The position numbers were made by a program, and so were the translations under genes. From Streptomyces sp. ASQP_92 (GTDB lineage Bacteria; Actinomycetota; Actinomycetes; Streptomycetales; Streptomycetaceae), in NCBI RefSeq assembly GCF_025399895.1, contig NZ_JAODUA010000003.1:248001-312000 (forward strand): DNA of 64,000 nt. Direction: 5' to 3'. This document shows, in pieces, positions 25,952-35,971 of the stretch (positions within the stretch are counted from its first letter, which is position 1; each line of letters starts with the position of its first letter). Below the pieces are notes generated by a model, which saw nothing but the letters and a program-made list of their open reading frames with translations, was not told where the DNA came from and did not search any database.

Positions 25952-28702
25952 GTGGACGACTATGCGGGTCGGGTGCTCGCCGACCGCTATCGGCTGCCGC
26001 TTGCCCCCGAGGACGGCTTCGACCTCGTCGAGACGCGCGCCTTCGACACGTACAGCGGGCAGGAAGTCCTGGTCCGCCAGGTGCCATTGCCCGAGGTCGT
26101 CGACGCCGAGGTGCTGGACGGTGACGACGCGTACGGCACCCCCGACGCCTATATGCGCGGGGGCGCGACAGGCGCGGGCGGTGAGGACGAGTACGCGGGC
26201 GCGCCCGGTTACGGAAACGCGTCCGGTTACGGAGACGCGCCCGGGTACGGAAACGCGCCCGGGTACGGAGGTGCGCCGGGCTATGGGCGCACCACGCGGC
26301 GTCCCGCCGACCCCGCCGTGCGCCGGGCGGTGGAGGCGGCCCAGGCCGCGGCCCAGATCCCCGACCACCCCCGCCTCGACCAGGTCTTCGACGTGTTCGC
26401 GCAGGACGGCTCGCTGTGGATCGTCAGCGAGCTCATCGCCGCCCGGCCGCTGTCGGCGCTGCTGGCCGAGCGGCCGATGAACCCGTTCCGCGCGGCGGAG
26501 GTCGCCTCCGATGTGCTGACCGCGCTCGCGGTGCTGCACGCGCACGGCTGGACGCACCGCAACATCACCGCCCGTACGGTGTTGATATGCGACGACGGCC
26601 GGGTCGTGCTGACCGGCCTCGCGGCGGGGGCCGCCGAGGAGGCGCTGTGCGGGTACGCCCCCGTGCCGCTTCCGCCGGACGGAGCCGGGTTCGGCGACGT
26701 TCCGCCCCCGGCGCCGGACGCGGTCAACGAGGGTGCCCCGTACGCCACTTCACCGGACAGCGCCGAACCGCATCCCCCCGCCCGGCCCGGAAACCCCGAC
26801 CGGTCCGGTCCCGCCCTGCCACCGGGAGCCGCCGCGCGGACCGGGGTCGTCGCCGCGTACCGCGCGGGCGCCGGGGCCGCGACGCGCACCGGCGCGGATG
26901 GCTCCCTCCCGGCCCAGCGACCCGATCCCGAGGCCGCGCCGCCCCCGGAGCCGGAGGGCGGGACCGGCCGGGCGGACCAGGGCATGTACGACCCCGTGCG
27001 CGGGGTACGGGTGGCGGGCGGGGCGACCGCGAGCCCGTATGCCGACGACCGGGGCCCCGACTCGGGCCGCACCCGCCGCCAGTACGACCCGGTGACCGGC
27101 CGCTGGGTGCCGCGCCCCGCAGCGCCGGCCCCCCGCCAGGATTCGGTGGACCCGGACCCGGACCCGGACGCGGGGCGGAGCGAGGGCCGTACGTCCGAAC
27201 CGGGTCGGCCCAACTCGCCACATGCTCACGGCAGTTCGGGCAGCGCGTCGGCCGCCCGCGCACCCGCCCCCCGCACGCCCGCGCTGCCGCCCGGGTTCCG
27301 GGCCGACGCCTTCCGGGCGGACTCCCAGCGCCGACCGCACCCCAGCGCCCCGCCGCCCGTCCCGTCCCGGGAGCGGGCGTCCGTCGCGGAGCGCCGCCCG
27401 GCCCCCGGCGACCCCTCGGCCCACCCGGGCGCCCCCTATCGGGGCCCCGCCAACCGGCTCGCTGCCGAACGGGCTCGGCACACCCGGATCGCCGTGGTCG
27501 GCGCGGTCACCGAGCGCTGGTCGCCCGAACAGGCCGGGCCCATACACGAGAACTGGCGGCTCGCCCCGCCGATCGGCCCCGCCACCGACCTCTGGGCGCT
27601 GGGCGCCCTGATGTTCCGCGCGGTGCAGGGGCACGCCCCCTACCCCGAGGAGAGCGCGGCAGAACTCGTCCAGATGGTGTGCGCGGAGCCGCCCGCGTTC
27701 GCCGAGGAGTGCGGTCCGCTGCGGCCGGTCGTCGAGTCGCTGCTGCGCCAAGACCCCACCGAACGGCCGGAGTTCGAGGAACTGCGCGGCTGGCTCCGCT
27801 CCCTGGTCCGCTCCGCGCCGGAGCCGGACGCGGGCACCCGTATCACCCCGCTGATCGTCCCCGACGCCAAGCGGCTCCCCATCCTGCGCCGCCGGGGCGA
27901 ACTCGTGCGCCGCAGACGACGGACCGCCCCGGTGGCCGTCGCCCCGCCGGCCGAACACGGCCGCCACCGCCACCGCCCGGCGGCGCAGCGGAGCCGGGGA
28001 CCGAGGTCGCTCGGCCGGCTGCTGCTCGTGCTGATCATGCTCCTGCTGGCCGGGGCGGTCGCGTACGCCATGTTCTTCATGCCCCGGTCGGATCAGGGGC
28101 AGAACGCGGGCAGCGCCACCCCGCCCCGCCCCAGCGGCCAGCGGAGTCCGGGCGCGGGGCCCGGTGACTCCCCGGCGCCCACGCCCGGCGGCACACCGCC
28201 CTCCCAGCAGACGCAGACCACCGGGCCCGGCGGCCCGAGCCCCAGCCCGGCCGCCGGATACGCCGTGCGCAAGGATCCCGAGGGCTTCCAGGTCGGCGTC
28301 GACAAGAGCTGGCAGCGGCAGCCGATGAACGACGCCGGACAAGTCCGTTATGTGGGGGGCGACTTCACCCTGATCGTCGTCCCCGGCCGGGACGCGGTAC
28401 GGGACAACGGCTCGGACCCGCTGGCCTACCAGGCCGACAAGGAACGCGAACTTCAGCCGTACCGGAACTCCAGCTGGTCCACCTCCAGCGGTCTGCGGCG
28501 CATCGACGTCGGACAGCAGTCCATGGCCGAGGGCCAGTTCACCTGGCGCGACAGCAGCGGGCGGCAGGTCTACGTCCGCAATCTCGCCATGATCGTCAAT
28601 GGCCGGTATCACGTGGTCCAGGTCATCGGCCCCGAGTCCCAACGTGACAGGGTGACAGAGATCTTCGGGCAGGCGACCGGTGGCTACCGGGCCACCCGCT
28701 GA
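25952..28702 (+). CDS. Membrane pseudokinase with a long insertion in the kinase fold
   Basis: 916 residues. The kinase-like region has no G-rich loop, and the Lys of strand 3 is Arg (VLVRQV). HRD is HRN (H202-R203-N204), and DFG is G222-L223-A224. Catalysis is not expected. About 275 Pro/Ala/Arg-rich residues (roughly 235-510) are inserted where the activation segment would be. The C-lobe then resumes (SPEQAGP; GPATDLWALGALMFRA). One membrane helix (about 688-710) and an extracellular domain resembling those of its neighbours follow. Five GYG-containing repeats occur near residue 85. The GTG start has GGGGAGG 4 bases before it. It probably acts as a scaffold or allosteric partner of the adjacent kinases. 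Confidence 0.85.
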   Translation: MDDYAGRVLADRYRLPLAPEDGFDLVETRAFDTYSGQEVLVRQVPLPEVVDAEVLDGDDAYGTPDAYMRGGATGAGGEDEYAGAPGYGNASGYGDAPGYGNAPGYGGAPGYGRTTRRPADPAVRRAVEAAQAAAQIPDHPRLDQVFDVFAQDGSLWIVSELIAARPLSALLAERPMNPFRAAEVASDVLTALAVLHAHGWTHRNITARTVLICDDGRVVLTGLAAGAAEEALCGYAPVPLPPDGAGFGDVPPPAPDAVNEGAPYATSPDSAEPHPPARPGNPDRSGPALPPGAAARTGVVAAYRAGAGAATRTGADGSLPAQRPDPEAAPPPEPEGGTGRADQGMYDPVRGVRVAGGATASPYADDRGPDSGRTRRQYDPVTGRWVPRPAAPAPRQDSVDPDPDPDAGRSEGRTSEPGRPNSPHAHGSSGSASAARAPAPRTPALPPGFRADAFRADSQRRPHPSAPPPVPSRERASVAERRPAPGDPSAHPGAPYRGPANRLAAERARHTRIAVVGAVTERWSPEQAGPIHENWRLAPPIGPATDLWALGALMFRAVQGHAPYPEESAAELVQMVCAEPPAFAEECGPLRPVVESLLRQDPTERPEFEELRGWLRSLVRSAPEPDAGTRITPLIVPDAKRLPILRRRGELVRRRRRTAPVAVAPPAEHGRHRHRPAAQRSRGPRSLGRLLLVLIMLLLAGAVAYAMFFMPRSDQGQNAGSATPPRPSGQRSPGAGPGDSPAPTPGGTPPSQQTQTTGPGGPSPSPAAGYAVRKDPEGFQVGVDKSWQRQPMNDAGQVRYVGGDFTLIVVPGRDAVRDNGSDPLAYQADKERELQPYRNSSWSTSSGLRRIDVGQQSMAEGQFTWRDSSGRQVYVRNLAMIVNGRYHVVQVIGPESQRDRVTEIFGQATGGYRATR
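26201..26290 (+). repeat. Five 18-bp repeats encoding A-P-G-Y-G-N
   Basis: Five consecutive 18-base units, the last diverged, encode a Gly/Tyr-rich tract in the pseudokinase. The third-position changes between units show that the array is older than the DAKP array in the preceding gene. Confidence 0.88.
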
Positions 28703-28903
28703 CGAACGGTCACGCTGCGGAGTCACCGAAATCGCCCTGCCCGTACGGGATTCGGAGGGTATGCGCGGTCCGGCGCGGGCACGAAGGTCCTGATCATCGC
28801 GGGACCAACGGCCCGTATGGTCACGGTTGGGTGCCCCGAGGTTCCCTGGCCGGAATCCGCTCCGTAATCTGACCTCGAAGGAAAGTCTGGTCGGGCGGGG
28901 GAC

Positions 28904-30667
28904 GTGGAAAACACTCACAGCACGAGCGGCTCCGGCGCAGGGCTGCTCCTTGCCGGACGCTATCGGCTCGGTGACGCGATAGGCCGCGGCGGCATGGGCA
29001 AGGTCTGGCGTGCCCACGACGAGGTTCTGCACCGCACCGTCGCCGTCAAGGAACTCACCGCCGCCCTGTACGTCGCCGAGGCCGACCGGGCGGTGTTGCA
29101 CGCGCGCACGCAGAAGGAAGCCCGCGCCGCCGCCCGCATCACCCACCCCGGCGTGGTCACCGTGCACGACGTCCTCGACCACGACAACCGGCCCTGGATC
29201 GTCATGCAGTACGTCGACGGGCCCTCCCTCGCCGACGCCGTCAAGGCCGCCGACGGCCACCGCATCGAGGCCCGCGAGGCCGCCCGTATCGGACTCCATG
29301 TGCTCGGCGCGCTGCGTGCCGCGCACGCCGCCGGGGTGCTGCACCGCGACGTCAAGCCCGGCAATGTGCTGCTCGCGAGCAACGGGCAGGTGTTGCTCAC
29401 GGACTTCGGGATCGCCGCCATCGAGGGCGATGTCGCCATCACCAAGACCGGCGAACTCGTCGGCTCCATCGACTACCTGGCGCCCGAGCGCGTCCAGGGC
29501 GCCCACCCGGGCCCCGCCTCCGACCTGTGGTCGCTCGGCGCCACCCTGTACGCCGCGGTGCAGGGCGAGTCGCCGTTCCGCCGGGACTCGCCGATCTCCA
29601 CCATGCAGGCGGTGGTCGCCGAGGAGCCCCCCGCGCCCGACCGGGCCGGAGCGCTGGCCCCCGTGATCGTCGCGCTGCTCCGCAAGGACCCGCACGAGCG
29701 CCCCTCGGCCGAGGAGGCCGAGCGGATGTTCCTCGACGCCCTGGAGGGACGCGTCGCGGAGGGGCGCCTCGCGGAGCAACGCGCCCCGGAGCGGCGCTCC
29801 TTCGAGGGCCAGGCCTTCGACGGGCGAACCTTCGAGGGGCGGTCCTTCGAGGGGCGCGATGCCGAGGCCGACCAGGCCCAGCCGCCGGCGCGTCGCCCCG
29901 CCGAGCGGGACACCCGCGTGGCGGCCTCGTCACCGACCGGGCCCACCGAGCGGCACACCACCCCGCACCCGCCCCCCGCGCGCCCCGCGCCGGAACCCGC
30001 TCACCGCCCGGCCCGGCGCGGCCGCCGCTGGCGGACCGTGGCCCTGGTGGTCGTGCTGGCCGCCGTGGTCGGCGTGGGCACCGGGTTCGCGTTCATGAAG
30101 TACCAGGAGCACAAGGGCGGTTCGGGCACCACGGGCGGTGGCGCCTCCCAGCGGCCCACCACCCCCGAGACCGGGTCGCCGGGCGAGGGCGACGGATCGG
30201 TGCCGGCCGGCTGGCAGCGGGTCGACGACAAGGCCGGCTTCAGCCTGCTCGTCCCCAAGGGCTGGAAGCGTCAGATGGACGGCACCGAGATCGACTACAC
30301 CCCGGACAACGGCAAGCACCGCATCCGGATCAGCGTCGACAAGGTGCCGGACTTCGAGAACCCGTACATGCACATGCTCAACATGGAGAAGTCGCTCAAG
30401 GAGCGGCTGCCCCAGTACAAGCGGGTCACCCTGCACAGCAACACCTTCCGTGACCAGGTGAAGTCGTCCCTGTGGGAGTTCACCTACGTGGAGAAGCAGG
30501 ACTTCCCCGGCAAGCGGCACGCCATCGACCAGATGTATTACGGGGACGGCGGCAAGCCCGAGTACGCGCTCTACATGTCGGGCCCCGACGAGGACTGGGC
30601 GACCACCCGCCAGCAGTTCGACACGGTGCTCCAGGGCTGGCAGCCCACCCCCGCCACCGGCGGCTGA
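28904..30667 (+). CDS. Receptor-type Ser/Thr protein kinase
   Basis: 587 residues. The kinase domain (about 18-280) is intact: GRGGMGKV, VAVKEL, LHRDVKPGN, TDFGIA. A short repetitive linker (FEGQAFDGRTFEGRSFEGR, about 300-320) and a basic juxtamembrane region precede one membrane helix (about 375-398). The extracellular domain contains GFSLLVPKGW and W-E-F-T-Y. The GTG start is preceded by GGGGGAC. It is the third gene of the kinase cluster, about 200 bases after the pseudokinase, and may have its own promoter. The activating ligand and substrates are not evident. Confidence 0.92.
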   Translation: MENTHSTSGSGAGLLLAGRYRLGDAIGRGGMGKVWRAHDEVLHRTVAVKELTAALYVAEADRAVLHARTQKEARAAARITHPGVVTVHDVLDHDNRPWIVMQYVDGPSLADAVKAADGHRIEAREAARIGLHVLGALRAAHAAGVLHRDVKPGNVLLASNGQVLLTDFGIAAIEGDVAITKTGELVGSIDYLAPERVQGAHPGPASDLWSLGATLYAAVQGESPFRRDSPISTMQAVVAEEPPAPDRAGALAPVIVALLRKDPHERPSAEEAERMFLDALEGRVAEGRLAEQRAPERRSFEGQAFDGRTFEGRSFEGRDAEADQAQPPARRPAERDTRVAASSPTGPTERHTTPHPPPARPAPEPAHRPARRGRRWRTVALVVVLAAVVGVGTGFAFMKYQEHKGGSGTTGGGASQRPTTPETGSPGEGDGSVPAGWQRVDDKAGFSLLVPKGWKRQMDGTEIDYTPDNGKHRIRISVDKVPDFENPYMHMLNMEKSLKERLPQYKRVTLHSNTFRDQVKSSLWEFTYVEKQDFPGKRHAIDQMYYGDGGKPEYALYMSGPDEDWATTRQQFDTVLQGWQPTPATGG

Positions 30668-30763
30668 CCGGCCCCCACCGCCTGCGGCGAACGCCGCCGG
30701 AGCCGGACCGGGTGCGGCATGATGGGCCCTGCCCGCATGCGGGGGAGATCGAGGGGGAACCCG

Positions 30764-32389
30764 GTGCCCACAGCAGAGCAGGATCCGAAAGGACCCCAGG
30801 ACAGCGTCAACTCCCGTCTGGTGGCCGGGCGTTACCGGCTCGGCGCCCGACTCGGCCGGGGCGGCATGGGCACGGTCTGGCGCGCGCACGACGAACTGCT
30901 CGGCCGCCATGTCGCCGTCAAGGAGCTGCACCCCGAAGGCGGCGCACCCGCCACCGCCGCGCTGCGCGAGGCGCGCGCGGTCGCCCAGATCAAGCACCCC
31001 CATGTGATCGTCGTCCACGACGTCGTCGAGGAGACCGAGCCCGACCCGGCGTCCGGTGCCAAGCGCTCCTACATCGTGATGGAACTCGTTGACGGCGGAT
31101 CGCTCGCCGACCGGCTCGCCTCCGCGGGACCCGTCGAGGTGCGCGAGGCCGCCCGCATCGGGGTCGCGCTCCTCGGCGCGCTCGCCACCGCGCACGCCCG
31201 GGGCGTACTGCACCGCGACCTCAAGCCCGCCAACGTCCTCATCGAGGAGGACAGCGGACGGGTCGTGCTCACCGACTTCGGCATCGCCCAGGTGCCGGGC
31301 ACCTCGACGATCAGCGAAGAGGGCGCCTTCGTCGGGTCGCCGGAGTACACCGCGCCGGAGCGGATGCAGGGCGCGGGCGCGGGGCCCGAGTCCGACCTGT
31401 GGTCACTCGGCGCGCTCCTGTGCGCTGCCCTGAGCGGCGAATCCCCCTTCCACCGCGACTCGTTGGGCGGCGTTCTGCACGCCGTCGTCCTCGACGAGAT
31501 CCGCCCGCCCACGGCCGCGGGGCCGCTGCTTCCGGTGGTCCACGGCCTGCTGGAGCGCGACCCGGCGCAGCGGCTCGGCGCCGTCGAGGCGGAGTCGCTG
31601 CTGCGGACGTTCGCCGCGACGGGCAGCACCCCGAGACCGCGCTACGTACCGACCGAGCGCGTCACCCCCGAACTGCCCCCGGCCGACGCGCCGCCCGCGA
31701 CCCCGGTCACCGCGCCGAGCCCCATCGCCCGTCCATGGCGGGCCCGGGGCGTGCTGGTGGGGGCCGCTCTGGTGATCGTGCTGGCCGGGGCGGGCGCCGC
31801 GCTCGCGGTCCTGACGTTCGGCGGTGCGGGAACCGACCGGTCAGCGGCCGAGCACCCCTCGCCGAGCGCCGCCGCGACGGTGGCCTTCCAGCCGCCGCCC
31901 CAGCCTCCGCCCCCGCCGCCACCCCCCAGGCAGGGGCCGCCGCCGGTGCCGGACGGCTTCCACGTAGTACGGGACCCGAACGGCTTCGCGCTCGCCCTGC
32001 CCGACGGCTACGTCCGCAGCACCGACTCCCAGCGCGTGTTCTACCAGTCGCCCGGCGGGGCCGTCAGGATCGGCATCAGGCTCCAGAACGCGGTGGCCGG
32101 CGGCCCGCTCGGCGTCATGAAGCTCGCCGCGGCCAACGGGCCCCTCAGCAACCCCGGTTACCGCGACGGCAAGGTCATCGCCACCACCCACCACGGGCGG
32201 GACGCGGCCCTGTGGGAGTTCACCTGGAACGGCTTCACCAAGGCGGAGGGCGCCCGGCACACCTATGACGTGTGCTGGGACGACTTCGGCCGGATGTACG
32301 ACGTGTGGGTGTCGGCGCCGGTCAGCCGGCTCGACGAGGCCAAGCGCACCTTCGACACCGCCCTCGACTCCTTCCGCCCCGGCCCCTGA
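30764..32389 (+). CDS. Receptor-type Ser/Thr protein kinase with polyproline stalk
   Basis: 541 residues. Active-kinase motifs are complete (GRGGMGTVW, VAVKEL, LHRDLKPAN, TDFGIA, SPEYTAPE). A membrane helix lies at about 328-353, followed outside by a Ser/Ala-rich and polyproline stalk (QPPPQPPPPPPPP) and a domain of about 140 residues (NGFALALPDGY; LWEFTW). I chose the GTG at 30764 (VPTAEQD) because GAGGGGG lies 6 bases upstream; the frame is open for 15 more codons. A Cys in the extracellular domain (DVCWDD) has no partner there. Confidence 0.92.
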   Translation: MPTAEQDPKGPQDSVNSRLVAGRYRLGARLGRGGMGTVWRAHDELLGRHVAVKELHPEGGAPATAALREARAVAQIKHPHVIVVHDVVEETEPDPASGAKRSYIVMELVDGGSLADRLASAGPVEVREAARIGVALLGALATAHARGVLHRDLKPANVLIEEDSGRVVLTDFGIAQVPGTSTISEEGAFVGSPEYTAPERMQGAGAGPESDLWSLGALLCAALSGESPFHRDSLGGVLHAVVLDEIRPPTAAGPLLPVVHGLLERDPAQRLGAVEAESLLRTFAATGSTPRPRYVPTERVTPELPPADAPPATPVTAPSPIARPWRARGVLVGAALVIVLAGAGAALAVLTFGGAGTDRSAAEHPSPSAAATVAFQPPPQPPPPPPPPRQGPPPVPDGFHVVRDPNGFALALPDGYVRSTDSQRVFYQSPGGAVRIGIRLQNAVAGGPLGVMKLAAANGPLSNPGYRDGKVIATTHHGRDAALWEFTWNGFTKAEGARHTYDVCWDDFGRMYDVWVSAPVSRLDEAKRTFDTALDSFRPGP

Positions 32390-32467
32390 GGCGCCGCTTC
32401 TGTCACGGCTGTGCACCGCACCTGGCCGGAAGTGGCACTTCGCGCGGCCGTTCGTCAGGATGTGGGC

Positions 32468-34111
<1,644 letters not shown>

Positions 34112-34170
34112 GCCAGGGCCGTCCGGCGGTCCGGGACAGGTAAATCTGGAGGGTCCTGTTGGTCGTAAGG

Positions 34171-34206
34171 CGCTGATCAGCGGTTATGTAGCCAGTGATC
34201 GCTGGC
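34171..34206. promoter_or_regulatory. Palindromes upstream of succinate-semialdehyde dehydrogenase
   Basis: CGCTGATCAGCG (34171-34182) is a perfect 12-bp palindrome. GCCAG-N6-CTGGC (34191-34206) is a second inverted repeat 8 bases on. They lie 70-105 bases before the dehydrogenase ATG and after the last kinase, so they may be operators for this metabolic unit. A -10-like TACGCT (34266-34271) ends 6 bases before that ATG. Confidence 0.4.
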
Positions 34207-34277
34207 ACGATCGCCGGGGTGCGAAAAGCCGTTACCGACGGGTACCGAAACTGCCCCGCCGGGCATACGCTCCCTCC

Positions 34278-35906
34278 ATGACGGACTCGCAGGCCTCGCC
34301 CACGACCACCCTCACGCCCGCCGGAACCAACCCGGTCGCCCCCGCGCCGGCAGGCGCGCGCACCGCCGCCGACGTGGTCACGGGCCAGCTCGTCGCCCAG
34401 CTCACCCGGGGTGTGGCCGGCTCCGGGCGGACCGCCAACCACACCCCGTTCACCGGTGAGAAGCTGGCCGACCTGCCCGAGTCCACCCCCGAGGACGTCG
34501 CCGAGGCCTTCGCGCGGGCCCGCACGGCCCAGCGGCTGTGGGCCGCGACACCGGTCCGCGCCCGCGCGGCCGTGCTGCTCCGCTTCCACGACCTGGTGCT
34601 GGCCCGCCAGGCCGAGGTGCTCGACCTGATCCAGCTGGAGACCGGCAAGGCCCGGCTGCACGCCCATGAAGAGGTGCAGGCCGTCGCCCTCGCCGCCCGC
34701 CACTACGGGCGCAAGGCCCCGGCCTATCTGAAGCCCAAGCGCCACACGGGAGTCGTGCCCACCCTGACCAAGGTCACCGAGCTGCGCCGGCCGCGCGGGG
34801 TGATCGGGCAGATCGCGCCCTGGAACTACCCCCTCGAACTGTCGGTGGGCGACGCGCTGCCCGCGTTCGTCTCCGGCAACGCCGTCGTGATGAAGCCCGA
34901 CACCGAGACCGCGCTGACGGCCCTGTGGGCGCGCGACCTTCTGATCGAGGCGGGCCTGCCGGCCGAGGTCTTCCAGGTCGTCCTGGGTGAAGGGCCGGTG
35001 GTCGGCCCCGAGGTCGTCAGGCACGCCGACTACGTCTCCTTCACCGGCTCAACGCGCACCGGCCGGGAGGTCGCGCAGGGCGCCGCGGCCCGACTGGTGG
35101 GCGTCTCCCTGGAGTTGGGCGGCAAGAACGCCATGCTGGTGCTGAGCGACGCCGATGTGGAGAAGGCGGCCGCGGGCGCGGTCCGGGCCTGCTTCTCCTC
35201 GGCCGGGCAGCTCTGCATATCGATCGAGCGACTGTACGTTCACGAATCGATCGCCGACGCCTTCCTCGACCGATTCGCCGCACGTACGAAGGCGATGCGG
35301 CTCGGTCGTTCACTGGCGTACGGAGCGGACATGGGCTCCCTGGTCGGCGAGCGCCAGTTGGAGACCGTCGCCCGGCACGTCGACGAGGCCGTCGCCAAGG
35401 GTGCCCGGCTCGTCGCGGGCGGCGTGGCCCGCCCCGACATCGGCCCGCTCTTCTACGAGCCCACCATCCTCGAAGGCGTCGAGGCGCCCATGGCGGTGTG
35501 CACGGAGGAGACCTTCGGACCGGTCGTCTCCATCTACCGCTTCACGGACGAGGACGCGGTGATCGAGCAGGCCAACGCCACGCCCTACGGCCTCAACTCC
35601 TCGGTATGGACCAGGGATTCACGCCGCGGGCACGAGGTGGCGGCGCGACTGACCACCGGCACGGTCAACATCAACGAGGGGTACGCCCCCGCCTACGGCA
35701 GCGTCCGGTCGCCGATGGGCGGCATGAAGGACTCGGGGCTCGGCCGCCGGCACGGCTCCGAGGGCATCCTCAAGTACACCGAGGCCCAGACCATCGCCCA
35801 GCAGCGGCTCATCCCGCTGGCCCCCGCCTTCGGCATGGACGACGAGAAGTACGCGGCCCTCATGACCCGCAGCCTGAAGGCGATGAAGGCCCTGCGCCTG
35901 CGCTGA
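34278..35906 (+). CDS. Succinate-semialdehyde dehydrogenase family protein
   Basis: 542 residues of the aldehyde dehydrogenase superfamily. The N-terminal 40 residues are Ala/Pro/Thr-rich. NAD(P)-binding segments (APWNYPLELSVGDALPA; GSTRTGREVA), the general base E279 in LELGGKN and the nucleophile C313 in SAGQLCIS have the normal 34-residue spacing. Closest in character to GabD2-type NADP succinate-semialdehyde dehydrogenases, which finish GABA breakdown to succinate. Substrate assignment is by family resemblance. The ATG has no ribosome site and is 6 bases after TACGCT, so leaderless translation is likely. It is followed 65 bases on by the GMC oxidoreductase. Confidence 0.88.
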   Translation: MTDSQASPTTTLTPAGTNPVAPAPAGARTAADVVTGQLVAQLTRGVAGSGRTANHTPFTGEKLADLPESTPEDVAEAFARARTAQRLWAATPVRARAAVLLRFHDLVLARQAEVLDLIQLETGKARLHAHEEVQAVALAARHYGRKAPAYLKPKRHTGVVPTLTKVTELRRPRGVIGQIAPWNYPLELSVGDALPAFVSGNAVVMKPDTETALTALWARDLLIEAGLPAEVFQVVLGEGPVVGPEVVRHADYVSFTGSTRTGREVAQGAAARLVGVSLELGGKNAMLVLSDADVEKAAAGAVRACFSSAGQLCISIERLYVHESIADAFLDRFAARTKAMRLGRSLAYGADMGSLVGERQLETVARHVDEAVAKGARLVAGGVARPDIGPLFYEPTILEGVEAPMAVCTEETFGPVVSIYRFTDEDAVIEQANATPYGLNSSVWTRDSRRGHEVAARLTTGTVNINEGYAPAYGSVRSPMGGMKDSGLGRRHGSEGILKYTEAQTIAQQRLIPLAPAFGMDDEKYAALMTRSLKAMKALRLR

Positions 35907-35971
35907 TCCCCGGAAGTCCGGGATCCCCGGAAGTCCGGTCCGCCAGTCCGCCCCCGCGCACGAGGAGAGCC

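Noticed and set aside
26750..29779. A 1009-codon minus-strand open frame across the pseudokinase and next kinase
   Set aside because: Antisense to two genes with clear domains; the translation is low-complexity Gly/Arg/Ala and spans a real intergenic region.
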